From Nematostella vectensis (Eukaryota; Cnidaria; Anthozoa; Actiniaria; Edwardsiidae): a stretch of 64,000 nt of DNA. Where the stretch lies: NCBI RefSeq assembly GCF_932526225.1, contig NC_064046.1, positions 8,767,719-8,831,718 of the forward strand, written 5' to 3'. The position numbers were made by a program, and so were the translations under genes. Shown in pieces: positions 12,601-24,155 of this stretch; position 1 is the first letter of the stretch, and the number at the start of each line of letters is the position of its first letter. Under the pieces are notes generated by a model. That model had not been told where the DNA came from. It did no database searches and saw only the letters and a program-made list of their open reading frames with translations.

Positions 12601-15600
12601 GCGAGGAGAAAGAGATAAGTGAACACTTTTTATACTTTTACCACTTTATTACAGAAGAATAAATATCAATCAAAACCTGAGATTTTAGTGTATAGGCAAG
12701 TTCCGTACACCATACACTGACATGCTAACACACTAGGCCACCTGTGGTGAGAGGCCCCATACACTGACATGCTAACACACTGGGCCACCTGTGGTGAGAG
12801 GCCCCATACACTGACATGCTAACACACTGGGCCACCTGTGGTGAGAGGCCCCATACACTGACATGCTAACACACTGGGCCACCTGTGGTGAGAGGCCTTA
12901 TACACTGACATGCTAACACACTAGGCCAACTGTGGTGAGAGGCCCCATACGCTGACACACTAACACACTGGGCCACCTGTGGTGAGAGGCTACATACACT
13001 GACATGCTAACACACTGGGCGACCTGTGGTGAGAGGCCCCATACACTGACATGCTAACACACTGGGCCACCTGTGGTGAGAGGCCCCATACACTGACATG
13101 CTAACACACTGGGCCACCTGTGGTGAGAGGCCTTATACACTGACAAGCTAACACACTGGGCCACCTGTGGCTAGAGGCCCCATACACTGACATGCTAACA
13201 CACTGGGCCACCTGTGGTGAGAGGCTACATACAATGACATGCTAACACACTGGGCCAACTGTGATCCCGCTATTCTTCTTTGAGTAACCCCCAAAATAAC
13301 TTAAACTAATATTTCTCAATTTTGTTCATTACCTTGTGCTGAATTTCTTAGCACATTCTTGTACACTCCAGACCCTCTGATCTTGCAGTTGACTATCATC
13401 TGATCCATTCTCAGATGAATGGCTTTCTGCAGAGGATAAGGGAACGGTCAGTTGATGATAATCAATTCTAACCCCACTTACAATGCTTGTTTATATCATT
13501 TTATACAGTCAATCCCATTGACTTATAGAGTTATAGCCAATTTTTTTTGTCGCATGACCTCAGTGTATCCAAACTCCTAGGACTGTTTGGGAATAGTGCA
13601 AAGTCAATCAACCCTCTAATCCAATCAATGGCTTTCATGTTTTCACTTTCACACGCCATAAACCATTTGACTGCACACGGCAAGGGAATTGATTGGTCAC
13701 TGTGGGATGATTGACTACATGTTATTCCCAGACGAGAAATGGATTGAATTCTTGGAGGTCACGGACAACTAATTTCGCTCTAACTTTTTTAATGATTCAG
13801 CTTTATTAAATTTTGCTATTATAGTGTAAGTGTCTTTTACATTTTAGTTGTGGTGGCTCAAACAACATGTATCAAGTATCATAAAGATTTGAGTACTGTA
13901 GGTTGTTGTGGCTTGAACAATGTGCGCTTAAGTATCAAATCTACCTGTTGTCACAGTATCCCATAATAAGGGAGTGGGAGGGGTTCTCTTCTTCCACAGC
14001 TTATCCATAGATAAAAGGTACTTGATGTCTTCATTAAACAGCTGAAGTAAATGGAACAGGAATCACATGACAGGAAAATGTTTCAAACAAGCTAATTTCA
14101 CATCAAATAAGAGAATTTTTCAAGCAAAGTATCATGTCATGTAAAGCCTCATTAAAATTTGTAGCTTTTATCCTGGCATCCACAAATGGCACCATGATGA
14201 TCAAAGAAAAATTAACTGAAAATGCCAAAATCTTGGGGGTATGGAATAAAGCTACATGGTATCAGTGCTTCAATAGAAATCAGCACTGAAATCAAGGAAC
14301 CGATGGTCATTAAACAAAATTGTTTCTCTAGTATCTCTTTGCAGTACACATGCATAAGGTTTTTCCATCATGTCAACAGGAAATTAGTTTAAGACCAGCA
14401 AAAAAAAAATTGTTATGTATTTGAATATGTCAAGATAAGAATTTAATAAAAACAGAGGTCAATTACAAAGCAGATTAAAGATTAAAAAAAATTAGAGTAC
14501 TTTTAAGAAGAGCCATTATTTGTGTGACTAGGAAGAGTGTACCTTGTTGAAGAGTTTCAGAGGATTATATCCTATTTGCTCAGCCCAGAGCCTTGTGGAT
14601 TGTCTTTGTATTTCTCCGCCATTGTTTGCCGCTGCACCGTCCTGTGCTGCATTAGCCCCCGCCTCCCCAACAGCTTCAGGGTCCTCCGTGTCTGGGGAGA
14701 CTTCCTCGTCTGCATCAGCCTCACCAAAAAGCTGACTAAACATGATTGTTTTATGTTAGTGTCTGAGATGGTATGCCGACTTACCTAGAATTTCCTTCCA
14801 AGACACTAAACTCAAACAAATAAGAGTTACTAACAAGTATGATAATCTACAAATAATTGTGACCTCCTAGATTGGGTTCTGTCTGACTCTCATAAAGCTT
14901 AACAAAAACAATCAACACCAACTCCTAGCTAACACACACTACCTAATGGATAACTCTTTTGAAAAAATCTATATTCAACCCCTTGCCACTCGTTAAAATA
15001 ATCTCAAAAGTGTATAATTCCAATACCACACTCTATTTTGGTTATTCTGAGTTAAATACATAGCAGTGAGAAAAAAACTTCTTAGTTTTAATCTATGTGA
15101 AACTACCAACAATTCAACTCACAACAACTATCCATTTAATGACTGTGCACCCTCCCCCCCCCCCCTCTCTCCAACCCCGGGCACATCACGCCTTTGGAAC
15201 TTACTTGAATAAGTGCTTCGCCCATACAATGCAGTGGATTGGCTCAGAGGGAGTGTTACGTATGGTGCACCCTGGGAAGGATTTCTGGGTGGGTTTGGGT
15301 TGACACTCGTAGCACTCTGTCACTCCTTTCTTGATCACGGTGGTCTGGCCAAGGTAGCCTGCAGTGCCACTCTCCACCAGCGGCACATCAGCTGCCAGAC
15401 ACATTCTATTCACATGGTTCCTGGCCGCTGGAAAAGAGAATGGGGTCAAGCTTTGATCAATTGGAGATGAGAGTTTCACTCGTTTCAGATCTCATAAGTG
15501 TGCGATCAAACAGTCTTTGAGAGTAGATGAGAGTGGTCACATTTTTAATTCAGCATCACTAAATCTTATATTTCCCATTAAATTTTACTTTTTTTTGTGA

Positions 15601-17287
15601 AAACTGCGGACCAAAATAGTCTCATCAACCCTCATTGACTCACAAGCTTAAATTAACCAATGAATGGTTGCCAAAACAAACATGTATTCAAGGGGATTGC
15701 TAACAAGAGAATAAGTATTATTACTATTATAAAACAATTTTTATACAAACCTCTGTTATCCAATGCATTCATTACCACATCAAACTGCTTAAAGTAGTCA
15801 ATTCCGTACTCAGGACTGAAAACGAAAACATCACATAATTAGAATCGTAGCTAGAAATGTTCTAGTAACTGTTGTATAGACTTCCCAGAGAGCTCAAATT
15901 AATATTCTTTTACAGGATCTAACCTTGTTATGTTGTCATGAATTGCAACAATCTTAGCATCTGGATTGAATCGTAGAGCACTCTCTCTTGCAACCTTCAA
16001 AGGAGCACATAAATCAGAAAACAACTATTTCTGAATTATTCTTACTTATAACAGGATGTCCTAAATCCTGAATATAAAATGCATAACACTTTTACAGGGT
16101 TTTAAGACAGGGTTCTTATGCTTTCAGGCTATCAAAATTCCAGGACTTCTAATTACATTTTCAAGGACTAATGAAAACAAAAACCTATGACCCTACCACC
16201 TCGACATTTCATACAAAAAAGGGAATATGTTGAATCTGAAGGCAAATTACATCTCAACTTTAGCATACAGTCAACATTTTATAAACTTTTCTTTATGGAT
16301 TTTGTGGATTTTTATTCAAATTCATTGACTTTACAGGCCTGGAAAAGGACATTTCTAAAGTCCACGACTTTCCAGGATGTTAAGAACACATGAGAGCCAT
16401 GCACAAGCCAGTGATTTGATCTCTCTACTTTAATTATCAGCATAATATCCACAATATAACAGCTCACCTTTGCTTTTGATTTGCCGACATGCTGCTTGTG
16501 GAAGAGGAACTGTCTGTTAAGATTACTGACGTCTATGGTATCCAAATCAATCTGGAACAACAATTTCAACAAGGTTTTAAAGGGTGTCAACCTGGGAAGG
16601 CAAAATTTGGGATATTTTTTCCTAACATCTCTTGGGAGATTTTCAGATAGGGCTTCTTGTAGTTCTCTTGATGATTGTAAGAGCATGTCAAAATCTGTCA
16701 GACAAGTACAGTAGGTGGGGCACAAAAAGAGAGCGCACCCTTGAACTTGAAAAAGTCCCCAAAAGTATTTAACTGTTTGCTTTAAAATGTTAGTTTTGTT
16801 ACTATGATTTCAATATTTTTATTTCTCCACCTAAAATCGAAAAAAGACACGCTAGATTTGATATCAATTTTGGTAACAATTAAAAAGTCACGTGTTTCCG
16901 CTTTGAAATCATGCCGCGCTTCATTCTACTAAATTCACTGTCAAGCTAATATTTAATAAAAAGTGACCCACAAAAATCAGCTTTAACTATTTAATTGTCG
17001 GTATACCTTTAATTGCAAATGATAGGAAAAATTGTATAGAAAGATGTCGAATAATAAAGCACGGAGCCGAACCATGTTTTCAATGAACAAAAACACCAAT
17101 CTTTGATTTGAACATGAGAGGGCAACCTTACCAAATCTATATTCTTGAATCCAGTTAAAACAAGGTTTTTCAGTAGCTCGCAACCGATTCCCCCGGCTCC
17201 AACGACGAGGATTTTGCTGTTATTAACTTTATCAGCCAAACTGCCTCCCAAAGTTCCGGCTAAAACTCCGTCAGTGCACGCCGCCAT
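626..17287 (-). CDS. UBA2: UBA2 (SAE2), SUMO-activating enzyme subunit 2; 3' end outside window
   Basis: UBA2 is the catalytic half of the nuclear SUMO E1 (with SAE1). It adenylates SUMO, carries it on a cysteine as a thioester and passes it to UBC9. I traced 16 in-phase coding exons, 5' to 3': 17287-17132, 16551-16468, 15994-15924, 15815-15751, 15427-15205, 14735-14543, 14041-13945, 13426-13333, 5802-5745, 5253-5160, 4488-4376, 3941-3840, 3766-3713, 2264-2207, 1716-1678, 731-626. All junctions are GT-AG and phases agree, giving 535 complete codons against about 640 residues in human. Visible landmarks are the nucleotide-binding [15 protein letters not shown] in exon 1, the catalytic-cysteine block [15 protein letters not shown] in exon 5, [16 protein letters not shown] in exon 11, a CYVC zinc pair in exon 12 and the ubiquitin-fold region in exons 13-16. 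The start ATG sits in AAAATGGCGGCG. Intron 8 (5803-13332) holds a retrotransposon and a tandem array. The nuclear-signal tail is off the left edge. Confidence 0.96.
931..1089. repeat. Dispersed inverted-repeat element, GGCGTAGCCAGG family
   Basis: The ends GGGGCGTAGCCAGG and CCTGGCTACGCCGCTG form imperfect terminal inverted repeats around a C/G-rich body containing CAGCCAAAAATACAGTAA. The same body occurs, in the opposite orientation, at 49661-49796 and as a fragment near 63860-63945. It lies in a UBA2 intron. I see no coding capacity, so it is probably a non-autonomous DNA element. Confidence 0.7.
2357..3358. repeat. 42-bp tandem array (about 24 copies) in UBA2 intron 13
   Basis: Units read GGCCCAAAAATCATCATGGT followed by GATGATGAGTTATGACGTACCT, 42 bp each. 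Because 42 is divisible by three and the unit lacks stops, long spurious ORFs appear on both strands (about 2187-2630 and 2835-3425); they are not genes. Each unit contains the palindrome ATCATCATGGTGATGAT. Read in the UBA2 direction, most units carry CAG or GAG followed by GTACGT or GTATGT, a good 5' splice-site match. The array lies between exon 14 (ends 2264) and exon 13 (starts 3713). Confidence 0.95.
3438..3595. mobile_element. Short palindromic MITE-like element in UBA2 intron 13
   Basis: The outer ends are GCCTAGTGCACACTAG and CTAGTGTGCACTAGGC, exact inverted repeats of 16 bp. Inside are further inverted copies of CATAACGACATGGACATAAC and its complement. At 158 bp with no ORF this would fold into a long hairpin. 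I could not settle a target-site duplication. Confidence 0.75.
5363..5470. repeat. Dispersed repeat copy, CAGGCAAGCT family
   Basis: This stretch shares the order GACTAGAAAAAC-ACAGGCAAGCT-AGAA-ACTAG-GGTGTG-GAATCAAC-AAAGGTTGAAA-GTTTTACACCTCT with segments at 22565-22690 and 58541-58652. It lies in UBA2 intron 9, between exon 9 and exon 10. No terminal repeat or ORF is evident. The family is unrecognised. Confidence 0.5.
6024..6318. repeat. 47-bp tandem array, segment left of the BEL element
   Basis: About six units of 47 bp read GACATGCTAACACACTGGGC then CACCTGTGGTGAGAGGCCCCATACACT. The array continues at 12233-12471 and 12710-13262, so the retrotransposon has split a single satellite block in UBA2 intron 8. 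The last unit before the LTR ends GGCCCCAT, which supplies the CCAT target site. Confidence 0.93.
6319..6556 (+). repeat. 5' LTR of the BEL element
   Basis: This is a 238-bp LTR with TG...CA ends. It contains a TATA-like TTTTTATACTTTT near 6474 and AATAAA near 6507, which are the usual promoter and polyadenylation signals of an LTR. It differs from the 3' LTR at one position (AAATAGTC here, AAATAATC there). Confidence 0.93.
6640..6969 (+). pseudogene. N-terminal gag segment of the BEL element, broken by three stops
   Basis: The ATG at 6640 opens a frame that is the same as the downstream polyprotein. It is interrupted by TAG at 6739, TGA at 6883 and TAG at 6967, with no frameshift. The encoded segment is highly charged and looks like coiled coil, as expected for the start of this type of gag. 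The stops are isolated single-codon changes. The TGA lies in a GCG-TGA context, which fits CpG deamination. Readthrough or initiation further downstream are alternatives, but decay is the simpler reading. Confidence 0.75.
6970..11829 (+). CDS. BEL/Pao gag-pol polyprotein (open part)
   Basis: One uninterrupted frame of about 1,600 codons follows the last gag stop. Visible parts in order: a charged coiled-coil region; a DUF1759-type gag domain (about 7180-7600); a CCHC zinc knuckle (7864-7905); an aspartic protease with its DTG motif at 8071; reverse transcriptase with a YVDN active-site box at 9271; RNase H (about 9730-10150); the integrase zinc-binding H2C2 region (about 10630-10750); and the integrase core with D at 10843, D at 11032 and E at 11173. 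A DUF5641-type tail follows. All catalytic residues I looked for are present. No in-frame ATG lies near the 5' end because the original start is upstream of the three stops, so this copy is probably not autonomous unless stops are read through. Confidence 0.93.
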   Translation, partial: EENKREIQIAEAEKYKLKFEQEERLHREVQQREKELWEERLQAEIRVAEKKLEIESAAKASGSKLPELKITPFKGTAEDWIRFENMFISQVDNKKISAEEKFGYLLELVEPRVRDHLSNLKPGEVGYKIAWERLREEYGQTKTVVAAHVDQILNLPILKSGGHAKVREFYETLSKSHDALETLGEGNMLRGLALSTLNKLQKIRADLVRTDEGWESWEMGDVIKALQKWLKRNKPAEESEREPGDKRKERHYFNQKGVSPQTPKGRCIFGCQEAHWGDLCPVYDTLEKRRKFFSENRLCFNCGRTGHRENKCNGRGCYKCKARHHTSLCHDKQHNAMLSGFTPTSDEKTLPAIIPVVIKGQTFWAYLDTGSGRNFVSREVIRKLNLRSVRHESRHIVTVNGVKKQSMPVFEIEMNSVDGKARENLEVTGSQMVDFTTIKRPTIAELKAKHAHMRDKSFYRTASEEYPIHVILSDAFYCKIRTEQIIKGQPDDPVVEGTTFGWVVHGGKEYADGRCMFVRETNDYERLYALDVLGIEDRSETDQSDVYSEFRENISRTDDGRYKVSVPWVPGAKLENTNEEPSRKRLRNVERKLRNDVELREAYEKIVRDQLHEGIIETVIEKSRGDRIFYMPHKPVVRANAQTTKVRMVFDASCKPHPLANSVNECMHTGPPLQPLMWDIMIRARMAPHLILGDLEKAFLQIAIKEEDRDAFRFLFNINNKEEHFRFARVPFGAEASPFMLGATIHHHLDRQPTELTNTVNALRENTYVDNLMQTGNDVDELKEFREEATRIFESAKFPAHKWESDLQDLDTEPNPSKILGHVWDKREDILEIQADVSAQEKDPVTKRAILSKLSGVYDPLGIISPTTVEGKRIYRDACEEKRGWNDEVSESTKKAWFKWTGQLRNVKIPRSLVRDLRRVKTIHLHVFADASNVACSAVMIAIVEDTTGVVKGLLTSKSRISKRNTSIPRLELVSGHMAANMVKNVCAALKRWPITSVTVWMDSLVALYWICNPGRQWKTFVSNRVRKIAEITNKTPITWKHCSTERNIADLGSRGATIEKMERGEWFAGPDWLLKEEEWPEQPQLQTTKAVKEEHKPVESSMLVLKRKPDEWDDLLQRNSHWKTLRVTAWAQRFRANALAKMRKENKRKGPLTTDDIAQAEVCWVKRVQKYVQPDPQSPGWEVIKDEQRGVLRCKGRICGYEPIYVDDRAFVDKLVQHVHHQVSHLGVANTMSEIREKWWIPKLRSRVKKVINECNLCKVFRAKPYGLSPTADLPSFRVEGGRPFETVGVDFAGPLDYKLARNGKGKCYIIIFTCATSRAVHLEVTKSQTAEEFQRKLNAFITRRTRPVRIVSDNASVFKATATWIKKIRKSEVLQDYLAKQGIRWQFNLSRSPWWGGMYEQLIREIKKTLYKTMGRSSLHYEQMEEVVVDIERHLNNRPLTYVESDNGEDHVLTPNIIMWGQDSHILEDIEVDENEVSKLHARLMMKREQVWQRWRREYIHSLMESHRVKRGGNIAPDIGEVVLLVGESKNRGEWAKGKVVDHVRGRDGIVRGVSLLHESYIIQRPLTLVCSLEIRAASKQIPERAPPAASEVIVRPTRGAARDAREKVRVLLEDDE
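11995..12232 (+). repeat. 3' LTR of the BEL element
   Basis: This is the 238-bp partner of the 5' LTR. It is preceded by a polypurine stretch ending at 11994 and followed by CCATACACTGAC, where CCAT repeats the bases before the 5' LTR. Confidence 0.93.
12233..12471. repeat. 47-bp tandem array between the 3' LTR and the extra LTR
   Basis: About five units of the 47-bp satellite lie here. Its left end matches the sequence following the extra LTR at 12710. Its right end (GGGTCACCTGTGGTGAGAGG units with CATACGCTGACAGGCTAAC) matches the sequence just before the 5' LTR at 6244-6318. This block therefore joins the two flanks of the original insertion. Confidence 0.9.
12472..12709 (+). repeat. Extra solo LTR within the 47-bp array
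   Basis: This is a complete 238-bp LTR with no internal region. It matches the 5' LTR, including the AAATAGTC variant. Its flanks repeat those of the full element: GGCCCCAT before and CCATACACTGACATGC after. That argues for duplication of the insertion locus by unequal exchange in the satellite rather than an independent insertion. Confidence 0.9.
12710..13262. repeat. 47-bp tandem array, right segment
   Basis: About twelve units of the same 47-bp satellite run up to 13262, with variants such as GGCCTTATACACTGAC and GGCTACATACACTGAC. The array ends about 70 bp before UBA2 exon 8 (13333-13426), close to the splice donor side. Confidence 0.92.
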
Positions 17288-17669
17288 TTTGTTTTGATGT
17301 CTTCCCGCCTTGGTCAGCGGTTACAAGTGGTACATATTGTATCGGTCCTGGTTCAGGGACCGTGATTATGTGCCTTCTTTATTTGTATTTTGATAAAAGT
17401 TGTGTTATTTCCTCTCTTTGCAGACACGTAAACAAAATACAGACATTCTACGCTACAGATATGGCTTCAGCTTTGTTTTTGTTGATTAAAAAGGCGTTTT
17501 TGTAAACAAATTTCCGTCACTTATACGCCCGCTGGGTTTGCTGGGTAAGCGTTTCCCCGTCTTTTGATTGGATGCTTGGAGCCTTTGAATAAACGAGCGG
17601 TGTTTTCAAAATGGCGGACAACTTTTGATAAACAGAAACTTGTCGCATTTTATACTTCTTTAATCCAAG
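17288..17669. promoter_or_regulatory. Shared divergent promoter of UBA2 and CENPN
   Basis: Only 382 bp separate the two start codons on opposite strands. An inverted CCAAT box (GATTGG) lies near 17566. CAAAATGGCGGAC at 17607-17619 and CAAAATGGCGGCG over the UBA2 start on the minus strand match the YY1-type AAnATGGCGGC motif. No TATA box is evident. Both 5' UTRs must lie in here. Confidence 0.7.
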
Positions 17670-19915
17670 ATGCACTCCGAAGCTATGCTCAAATTATTCA
17701 AGAAATTTAAAAAGGAAGATCTTATTGATGCATTGAAGTGCAGGGGAATCCTGGATGCGAGGTTCAATGACGCTAAAAAAGGGAGCAAACTTTCGGTTGC
17801 TCGAAAACTAATGAAAGCTTGTAATGGAAAGTTGACGCCTCACAATCTTGCTTTGCTGGATATGACTTGTAAGTAAAGCCGGAATAAATTCATCATTACA
17901 ATCTGCAAATGATTAATTTTGGCCCCAAAACTGCGACAAGAATTATGTATATTTTTGTTTACTTTCAGATCTCCAAAAGAATTCTAGTACCAAATCATGG
18001 GATGTCCTCCGTCTTACAGGATATGGTGAGATCTCTTTGACATTTTAAATTTCCTGAACATTCCATTGGTTTCTATCTATTTGTTATTTTGTTTTTCTCT
18101 CAGACGTGGCTAATTGTAAAGAATCAGCTGATCCCTCTGTCTTTGAACACAAACTGAAAACACAGCTTGGCCTCTTCTTTAACATGGTTAGTTATTGCGG
18201 TGTTTACAGTACTGACGTCAAATAATAAAAGATTTCCTGATCGCTGGCTATCAGACAGGAGGAGAGCACACTCTGCTGTTTCTTCAAATGGTGGAGGGTT
18301 GGGAAAAATTCCCTTTTAGCAGAGGACTTGTTTTCTCTGTAGTTTGCTGGGCTGGCAGTTGCAAGGAAAATAGAGCGGCAAGCAATCTCCTAGTCAACCA
18401 GCAAACAAAACCCTTAGAGATGACCCTGATCTCTTCCACTTTCTCTCAGTCAATGATTGAAATGTATTCTTCGTTTGCAGAGCTTGTGTGTTGAGCTGTG
18501 GAAGGGTGCTGTTTGGGTCCGTCTAGCCATTCATGACAAGAAGAAACCTTTGAGTCCTGAGTCTTCCACAAGCGTAGTGTACATGGTTCACTTTCCTCAC
18601 TCACCATACATCATCACCACCAACATAAGGGCAGGCCATAAAGCATTTCTCTTCCAGGTACAGTGAGCCTCAGAGATATTTCATTTACTTTTGAAGTTGA
18701 AGTGAACTAGTGGATAGTAAAAGGTCTGAAAAACAGGGCTGGAAACTTAGAAAAACACTTGACAGCTTTAGCACTCTCCTAAACATGGCAAACATAAGGG
18801 ATACTTACTATAAATATGTATGACTTCAAATTTCTAGTCATGGAATGAACAATAAAGTTAGAGACTCTTTCAGGCACAATTTCTTGTCCTGGTGGTCATG
18901 TGTTTTTTTTCATTGCTTCTTTCAAGATTTCTACAAACGAATATTTATGTATAAAGCAAAAAATAGACAATATTTAGACAATATTAAGTTATACTAAGCT
19001 AAGATCTGGCATTTCTCCAAGGGACTGGCTAATGCACTAAGAGGTGAGACTATCCAGAGAGTCGGCTTGAGTGGTAAGGATATCTGGTCCTTATCCGATA
19101 TGGTACTCTACCAGAGAAGCCAGGTAGGATCATCTTATGTCAATTGGGTTAATGATATTATAAACTGAAGCAAAAATATTTGTCAAAGAGGGGTAATTAA
19201 TGAGTGATAATTTTCATTGCCTTTTTTTAGGGCTCATTCAGCCAATACAGACTCAACAGAGTAGATGTCAATCCTTTGGTCACATGCAGAAAGAGAAAAC
19301 AAACCAAAGGTGGGGACTGGATGGTCATTATGTTAAGAGTGATCATTATAAGTGATTAACATTTAATTTTGCAGTTAAGGATACCTCAGACCCTGAGATC
19401 TGCAGTGAAAATCAAGCTGAAGATGTCAAACGAAAAAGACAGATTGACGTAGCATTTGGAAGTAATGCTCAACCAGCTTTGCAGAAAGTTGAATTCAAGG
19501 TACGACAGACTCTCTATCAATCTCTGTCTGTTCTTGACTATTGGTTTTCCCAGTCCAGTTCTTCCAGATTTTTAAAGCTACCCCCATCAATAGATGATTC
19601 TTGCGATAGTCAGTTGTGCCTGCTAGCCTGTCCATCTCCAATCCTTCAAGTAACCTTGGGTTTGTTATCTCTCTGTCACAGATGCTCACAAGATTCCGGG
19701 GTACTCAGTATGTGGCCTTTCATAAGAAGCCATTCAGATGCTCCGTCAAGTTTGAAGGACCAAGTGTCATTGATGGCATCAAATCTCTGACGGCTGCAGG
19801 TGTAACATCAGTGCCACTTCCATCATACCTATCAAACCTGCACTCATTATCTCAAAACCACTTCCTTCTCAAGGACAGGAAGGGGTCACAACACAAAGAG
19901 GTCTTAGATCTTTAG
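17670..19915 (+). CDS. CENPN: CENPN, centromere protein N
   Basis: CENP-N reads CENP-A nucleosomes and, with CENP-L, anchors the constitutive centromere-associated network. Eight in-phase exons: 17670-17868, 17969-18025, 18104-18186, 18481-18657, 19022-19123, 19231-19309, 19375-19499, 19682-19915. They encode 351 residues; human CENP-N is 339. The N-terminal segment MLKLFKKFKKEDLIDALKC corresponds to the pyrin-like domain that contacts CENP-A. Exon 2 gives KSWDVLRL, like human VWDV. Exon 4 holds ELWKGAVWVRLAI and a VVYMVHFPHSPYI segment. The last exon gives RCSVKFEGPSVIDGIKSL and VPLPSYLSN, which align well with the human C-terminus. It is divergent from UBA2 and convergent with RPP40. Identification rests on recalled family sequence, with good agreement at both ends. 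Confidence 0.92.
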
Positions 19916-21148
19916 ACCTCCCTGCCCGAGTAAGTAAGTATTAGGCGCATATATTGCTTGACGTGTCCCGGCTGGAAACAGTGCAACAACATACAGGAAA
20001 GAGTCACAGCACAAAAATGCCTTTAACCTTTAGTGGAAATTAAATTAATACATAGATAACATTTTTAACTGTTTAAAAATGTATACTCTCTACATTCCAT
20101 GACAAAAGCACAGTACTATCACTCATTTTTTATTCCAAACCAAAATCTTTTCTGAATCTATTTTTACAGCATTTGTAAATCTTAATAAATTTTAGTTCAA
20201 TATTTAGTTTGATATTGTACTTTGCAGTAGAACATTTAAGTGTTGATATTAAGATATAAATTACATATTTTGTTTGAAAAGTAGAAAAAGAAATTCCCTG
20301 AATATTAACCTACATACTGGTAAAAATTCTAAGATGCATTTTATGCAAAAAGAGGACCTGCATTAAAAAGGATCCAGATGTCCCCCCTTGTTTCACATTT
20401 AAACCAAAATAGGGGCCTTGTGCTTAGAGATCATGTGGCAAATTCAAGCCAAAATAAACATAGAAATGAATACCTCCATGACACCAGAGAACAAACAAAA
20501 AATTATTTTTTTTAATGAATATAAGCCTTTTCCTACAGTAACTTTCTGACTTTATTTGTAAGCACTAAATGAGTTGCTGTTAAGTTTATAAGTACTAGTA
20601 ACAAGTTTTTGTTGCTGTTATGTCAGGGTGGGTCCGTGCATGTTTCACGAGTTTCAAAAATTGGAAACCATGTTTCACAATAAACAGACGACAAGAATCA
20701 ATCTTTACTCTGAAATCACAATTCATGATTTTAAAATAGCATAGATCACAATCCATGCTGATCAAATTTCGCCATTAACGAATTACGGCAAAGGTAGCAA
20801 TCACAGTTTTCAGTTTGCCCTTTTCATGATAAACAAAAAAGGCTGTTCACAGATCATGAAATAACCCTTACTGCCCCTGTTACTTTACCGATAAAAGCCT
20901 GAGTGTGCACTAGTTCTTCACCCAAAAAGCCATGTCAGTAGCGGATCTAGGGGGAGTGTTTAGGGGTTTAAACCCCCCTTTGGACTGCCAGAAAGCCATG
21001 TGTAACAAAAATTTTCCCTTCCCCCCTTTGTCACTGAGCCAAACCCCCCCCCCCCCTTCAGCGAAAAGCAAGATATGCTACTGCATTGATCTCTTAGCAA
21101 GTCCCCAATTATTGCAGGGGTTTCCAATAAGCATTTACATATATGACA
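19916..21148. other. Convergent intergenic region between CENPN and RPP40
   Basis: AT-rich sequence that must hold both 3' UTRs. AATAAA at 20184-20189 could end CENPN. A segment at about 20625-20885 begins CAGGGTG and is rich in TCACG/CATGA motifs, resembling 52924-53330. Around 20935-21060 a GTAGCGGATCTAGGGGG start followed by C runs looks like the end of a small dispersed element. No gene is supported. Confidence 0.5.
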
Positions 21149-24100
21149 CTATGAACAGACATCATGGCTTCCCATTGCAATGAAACACCAATAACTATCA
21201 TCCGGAAACAAGACAAAAGTATAGACATTGTCACCAGCTATTTGGAAACCATGTTCGTTATCTGACCAACTAACTGGGGAGTCCGCAAAGCCCCACACAG
21301 TAAGTGTGATCCAAGGCGGCTTGCGATCTTGTTCGAATAAAGTTCTAAAAAAAAAACAGGTTTCATTATAATTTATTAAATTAGGCAGGGATGGGGCATG
21401 TCCTTAAATAGATCCACATTTTGACAAAAAAAAGAAGAGAGAATAGAGGACGTAGAATAGCACCCCCTTTGGTCCCTCCACCCTGCTTCTGCAAGCTAGA
21501 CTTGTCTTTTGGGGCTGGTCGTAGCACAGACAACTAAATGGATTCTTATTTCCCAGTGTATCAAGGTCAATGTTACTGTCCCTACCTTGCTTTATGAAGG
21601 ATATTTATTACACTCTGTGTGGCTATAAAGCCAGTCCATTTGAGATTACTGATTCTGTATAGATGGTGAGAAGGTACGGGACATGTTAGTCTGGAGGTGT
21701 AGCTGTCTGCTGCTGCTTTAGAGCTGAAAATGAGTAAACACAATTAGGGAGAAGCTTGCAAGCTCCCTAGGTCATGCCTGGTACCAATAACATTCATCCC
21801 TTACCAGTCAACTCCACATTCCATGCAACCCAACCATTCGTGGAACTGCGCTGCATCACATGCAGAAGGCATGGCTTCTGTTGAGGTTTTTGGATGCTGG
21901 TAGTCCAGTACAGGGGCAAGCACATTATGGAAGTCATGCCTACTTCTCTTTGTCTTTAGAAGTTTAGATTCATAATTAATCAAGAAAGACTGCAGTTTTC
22001 CATTGTCCAATACACCACCTATAAGCATAATTTAGAATGTTTATGTGGAACACTTCAAAGCAAATATGACTGGGCATGACAGTTGATGGCAGTTCATTGT
22101 TGGTCGAGCATTCAGCGTGTTTTCATAGTTTTTCAGCATTCAGCATATTCTAACCCCCACCCCTCCAAAAAAACAACAAAGAACTTGATGTAGGTGCACT
22201 ATTGAGGACAAGATCGCACTATGACATTCAAACCATCATAAGCTATCATTCTTGTAAACATATTAACAGCAACTGTGAGAATGGACTATGTGTTGTTGTT
22301 TTTTGTTGTTGAAAAGTTTCTTTCTATCAAGTTTGTTTAATATCCCCATACCCCAATTTGGGTATTACCTTGATCTGTCCACATTAAGAGATATTTGTTG
22401 GTCAAGCATTCAGCGTGTCTTTTAAAGCACTGCCGTACTCTACTATACAACTTTTTGCCACTTGTAAACGAAGCCGCCTTAACATCAACTTCAACAACTA
22501 GAAAACAAGTAAAAAAGAATACCATTGATTTGCACAATTCCAGATATAACAATTTAATGGTATAACAAGAAAGACTACAGGCAAGCTGTAGAAAAACTAG
22601 ATGGTCTGCGTAGGCGTGGTGTAGACAAGGTATAAATCAACACAAGGTTGAAAACGTATGTTAAACGACTCTGTGAAACAAAGTAGTTGCGCTCTGATGT
22701 TTCGAGCGTTAGCCCTTTGTCAGAGCAAGCATTTTAGTAACATCATGACACACTTACCAAATCTATTACTCTTCACAAATATTGACTTTTTACCAGGAAT
22801 TCCTAATTCTTCATAGATGTCTTTATCCAATGACAGCACCAGCTTACCTAGTAAGCACAAGAAAAACAGGTGCAGCTTACACAAGCACCGACAGAAACAA
22901 TAAAACTAAATCACTCATTCCAGATATCTTGTGCAAAAGTTTGGAGCTTACCCCTAAGAGATCCCATTTCAAACAATGCACCTACATTGTAAGAAATAAA
23001 TAGACTAAAAAAGCACTAGAGTTGCAGATAATGGTAAGAAGGACCCTGAGAAAGACTAACGGTGTAAAATACAAGCTACTGGTACTAGGGATGTCTTTCA
23101 CCATGAACACAATCAAAGATGCCATCTTCCAGAAAAATAAGCTTTTATTACTTCTAATAAGTTGAAATATAGCAAGATTTTAATTTTAAACTTTAAGTGA
23201 TAAGACAAGCACCCAGTTCGTCATAAAAAAATAACTTCTCTTAAGTACAGTATTGTTACACCATCTGATGGATTTAAATAAATTCCAAAAGTGTGATTAG
23301 ATATTACCTGTTGGCAATAGGGCAATGCAGTTCTCGGTGTCTATGTGTGTGTCATAACTTAATGCGGTAATGCTTCCTGAAACATAAATATGCCAAAAAT
23401 TGTATTAATAATTTCTGAATTCACAAAACTACTAGAAGATATAGGGGCGACCCAAAATCATGATGGATTGGATGCTTGATGTACTAGGATTTTCACTGGG
23501 TAAAAAATCTGTCAGTTTTCTTATCATTCCACCAATCAATCTGCCAATCCTAGTTATATAAAGAACATATAATTGATGATCTCATGGTGTGTTCACACAA
23601 GTAGCCCACATTTGCTTATGAGGGTTCGGGGGATGTTGTAAGGGTGCTGAGGGACGTTGAAGGCAGTCATAGATTTCATATACGAAATAATTCCGCAATA
23701 TTCTACAGGTAAATGCAGAAGCTCAAACTACACTCCAGTTGTGTGTGGATGGATTAAAATCACAAATCCTTACCATTTCTAACAAAATGTTCAATAAACT
23801 CTTTATCTGTAAATAAATGAACAGGAAGTGTGGCTACCAAAAAATCCCCAAGGAAGTCACTTGAGTGTAGAAAGTCCATTCTCTCATCTTTCACAGTTTC
23901 TGGCATCATCACAGAAACCTGGAGTAACAAGTTTAAAATCAGACTAGGAAGGCATTTTTAAAGAGCAGCACATGCTAACATGAGAAAACAGTGCGATTTG
24001 TAAGCAATAAATACATCTTACTCACTACTTACACAATGGTTATAGAAGTGCTCCTTTATCTGCTTTTCGTATCTTTTTTTCGCATCTTTAAAAGAATACT

Positions 24101-24155
24101 TCTCAAAAATTAATCTTCTTTTAGGAGTTGGAAAGTGTGGTGTTTCGTCCGCCAT
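21149..24155 (-). CDS. RPP40: RPP40, RNase P/MRP protein subunit p40
   Basis: RPP40 is a protein subunit of nuclear RNase P (tRNA 5' maturation) and RNase MRP (rRNA processing). Eight in-phase exons, 5' to 3': 24155-24033, 23918-23774, 23376-23308, 22847-22758, 22497-22369, 22018-21805, 21723-21586, 21344-21149. They encode 367 residues; human is 363. Conserved landmarks are KKRYEKQIKEHFYNHC in exon 1, THIDTENCIALLPTG across exons 3-4, KLVLSLDKDIYEELG in exon 4, FHEWLGCMECGVD in exon 6 and WGFADSPVSWSDNEHGF near the C-terminus. These match the human protein in order and spacing. The ATG lies in AAGATGGCGGAC. The 263-bp gap to ATMIN, on the opposite strand, implies a shared promoter. Confidence 0.93.
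22565..22690. repeat. Dispersed repeat copy, CAGGCAAGCT family
   Basis: It reads AAGACTACAGGCAAGCTGTA, then AGAAAAACTAGATGG, GGCGTGGTGTAGA, AATCAACACAAGGTTGAAAA and ends near GACTCTGTGAAA. It lies in RPP40 intron 4 and is the best preserved of three copies in the window (others at 5363 and 58541). Confidence 0.55.
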
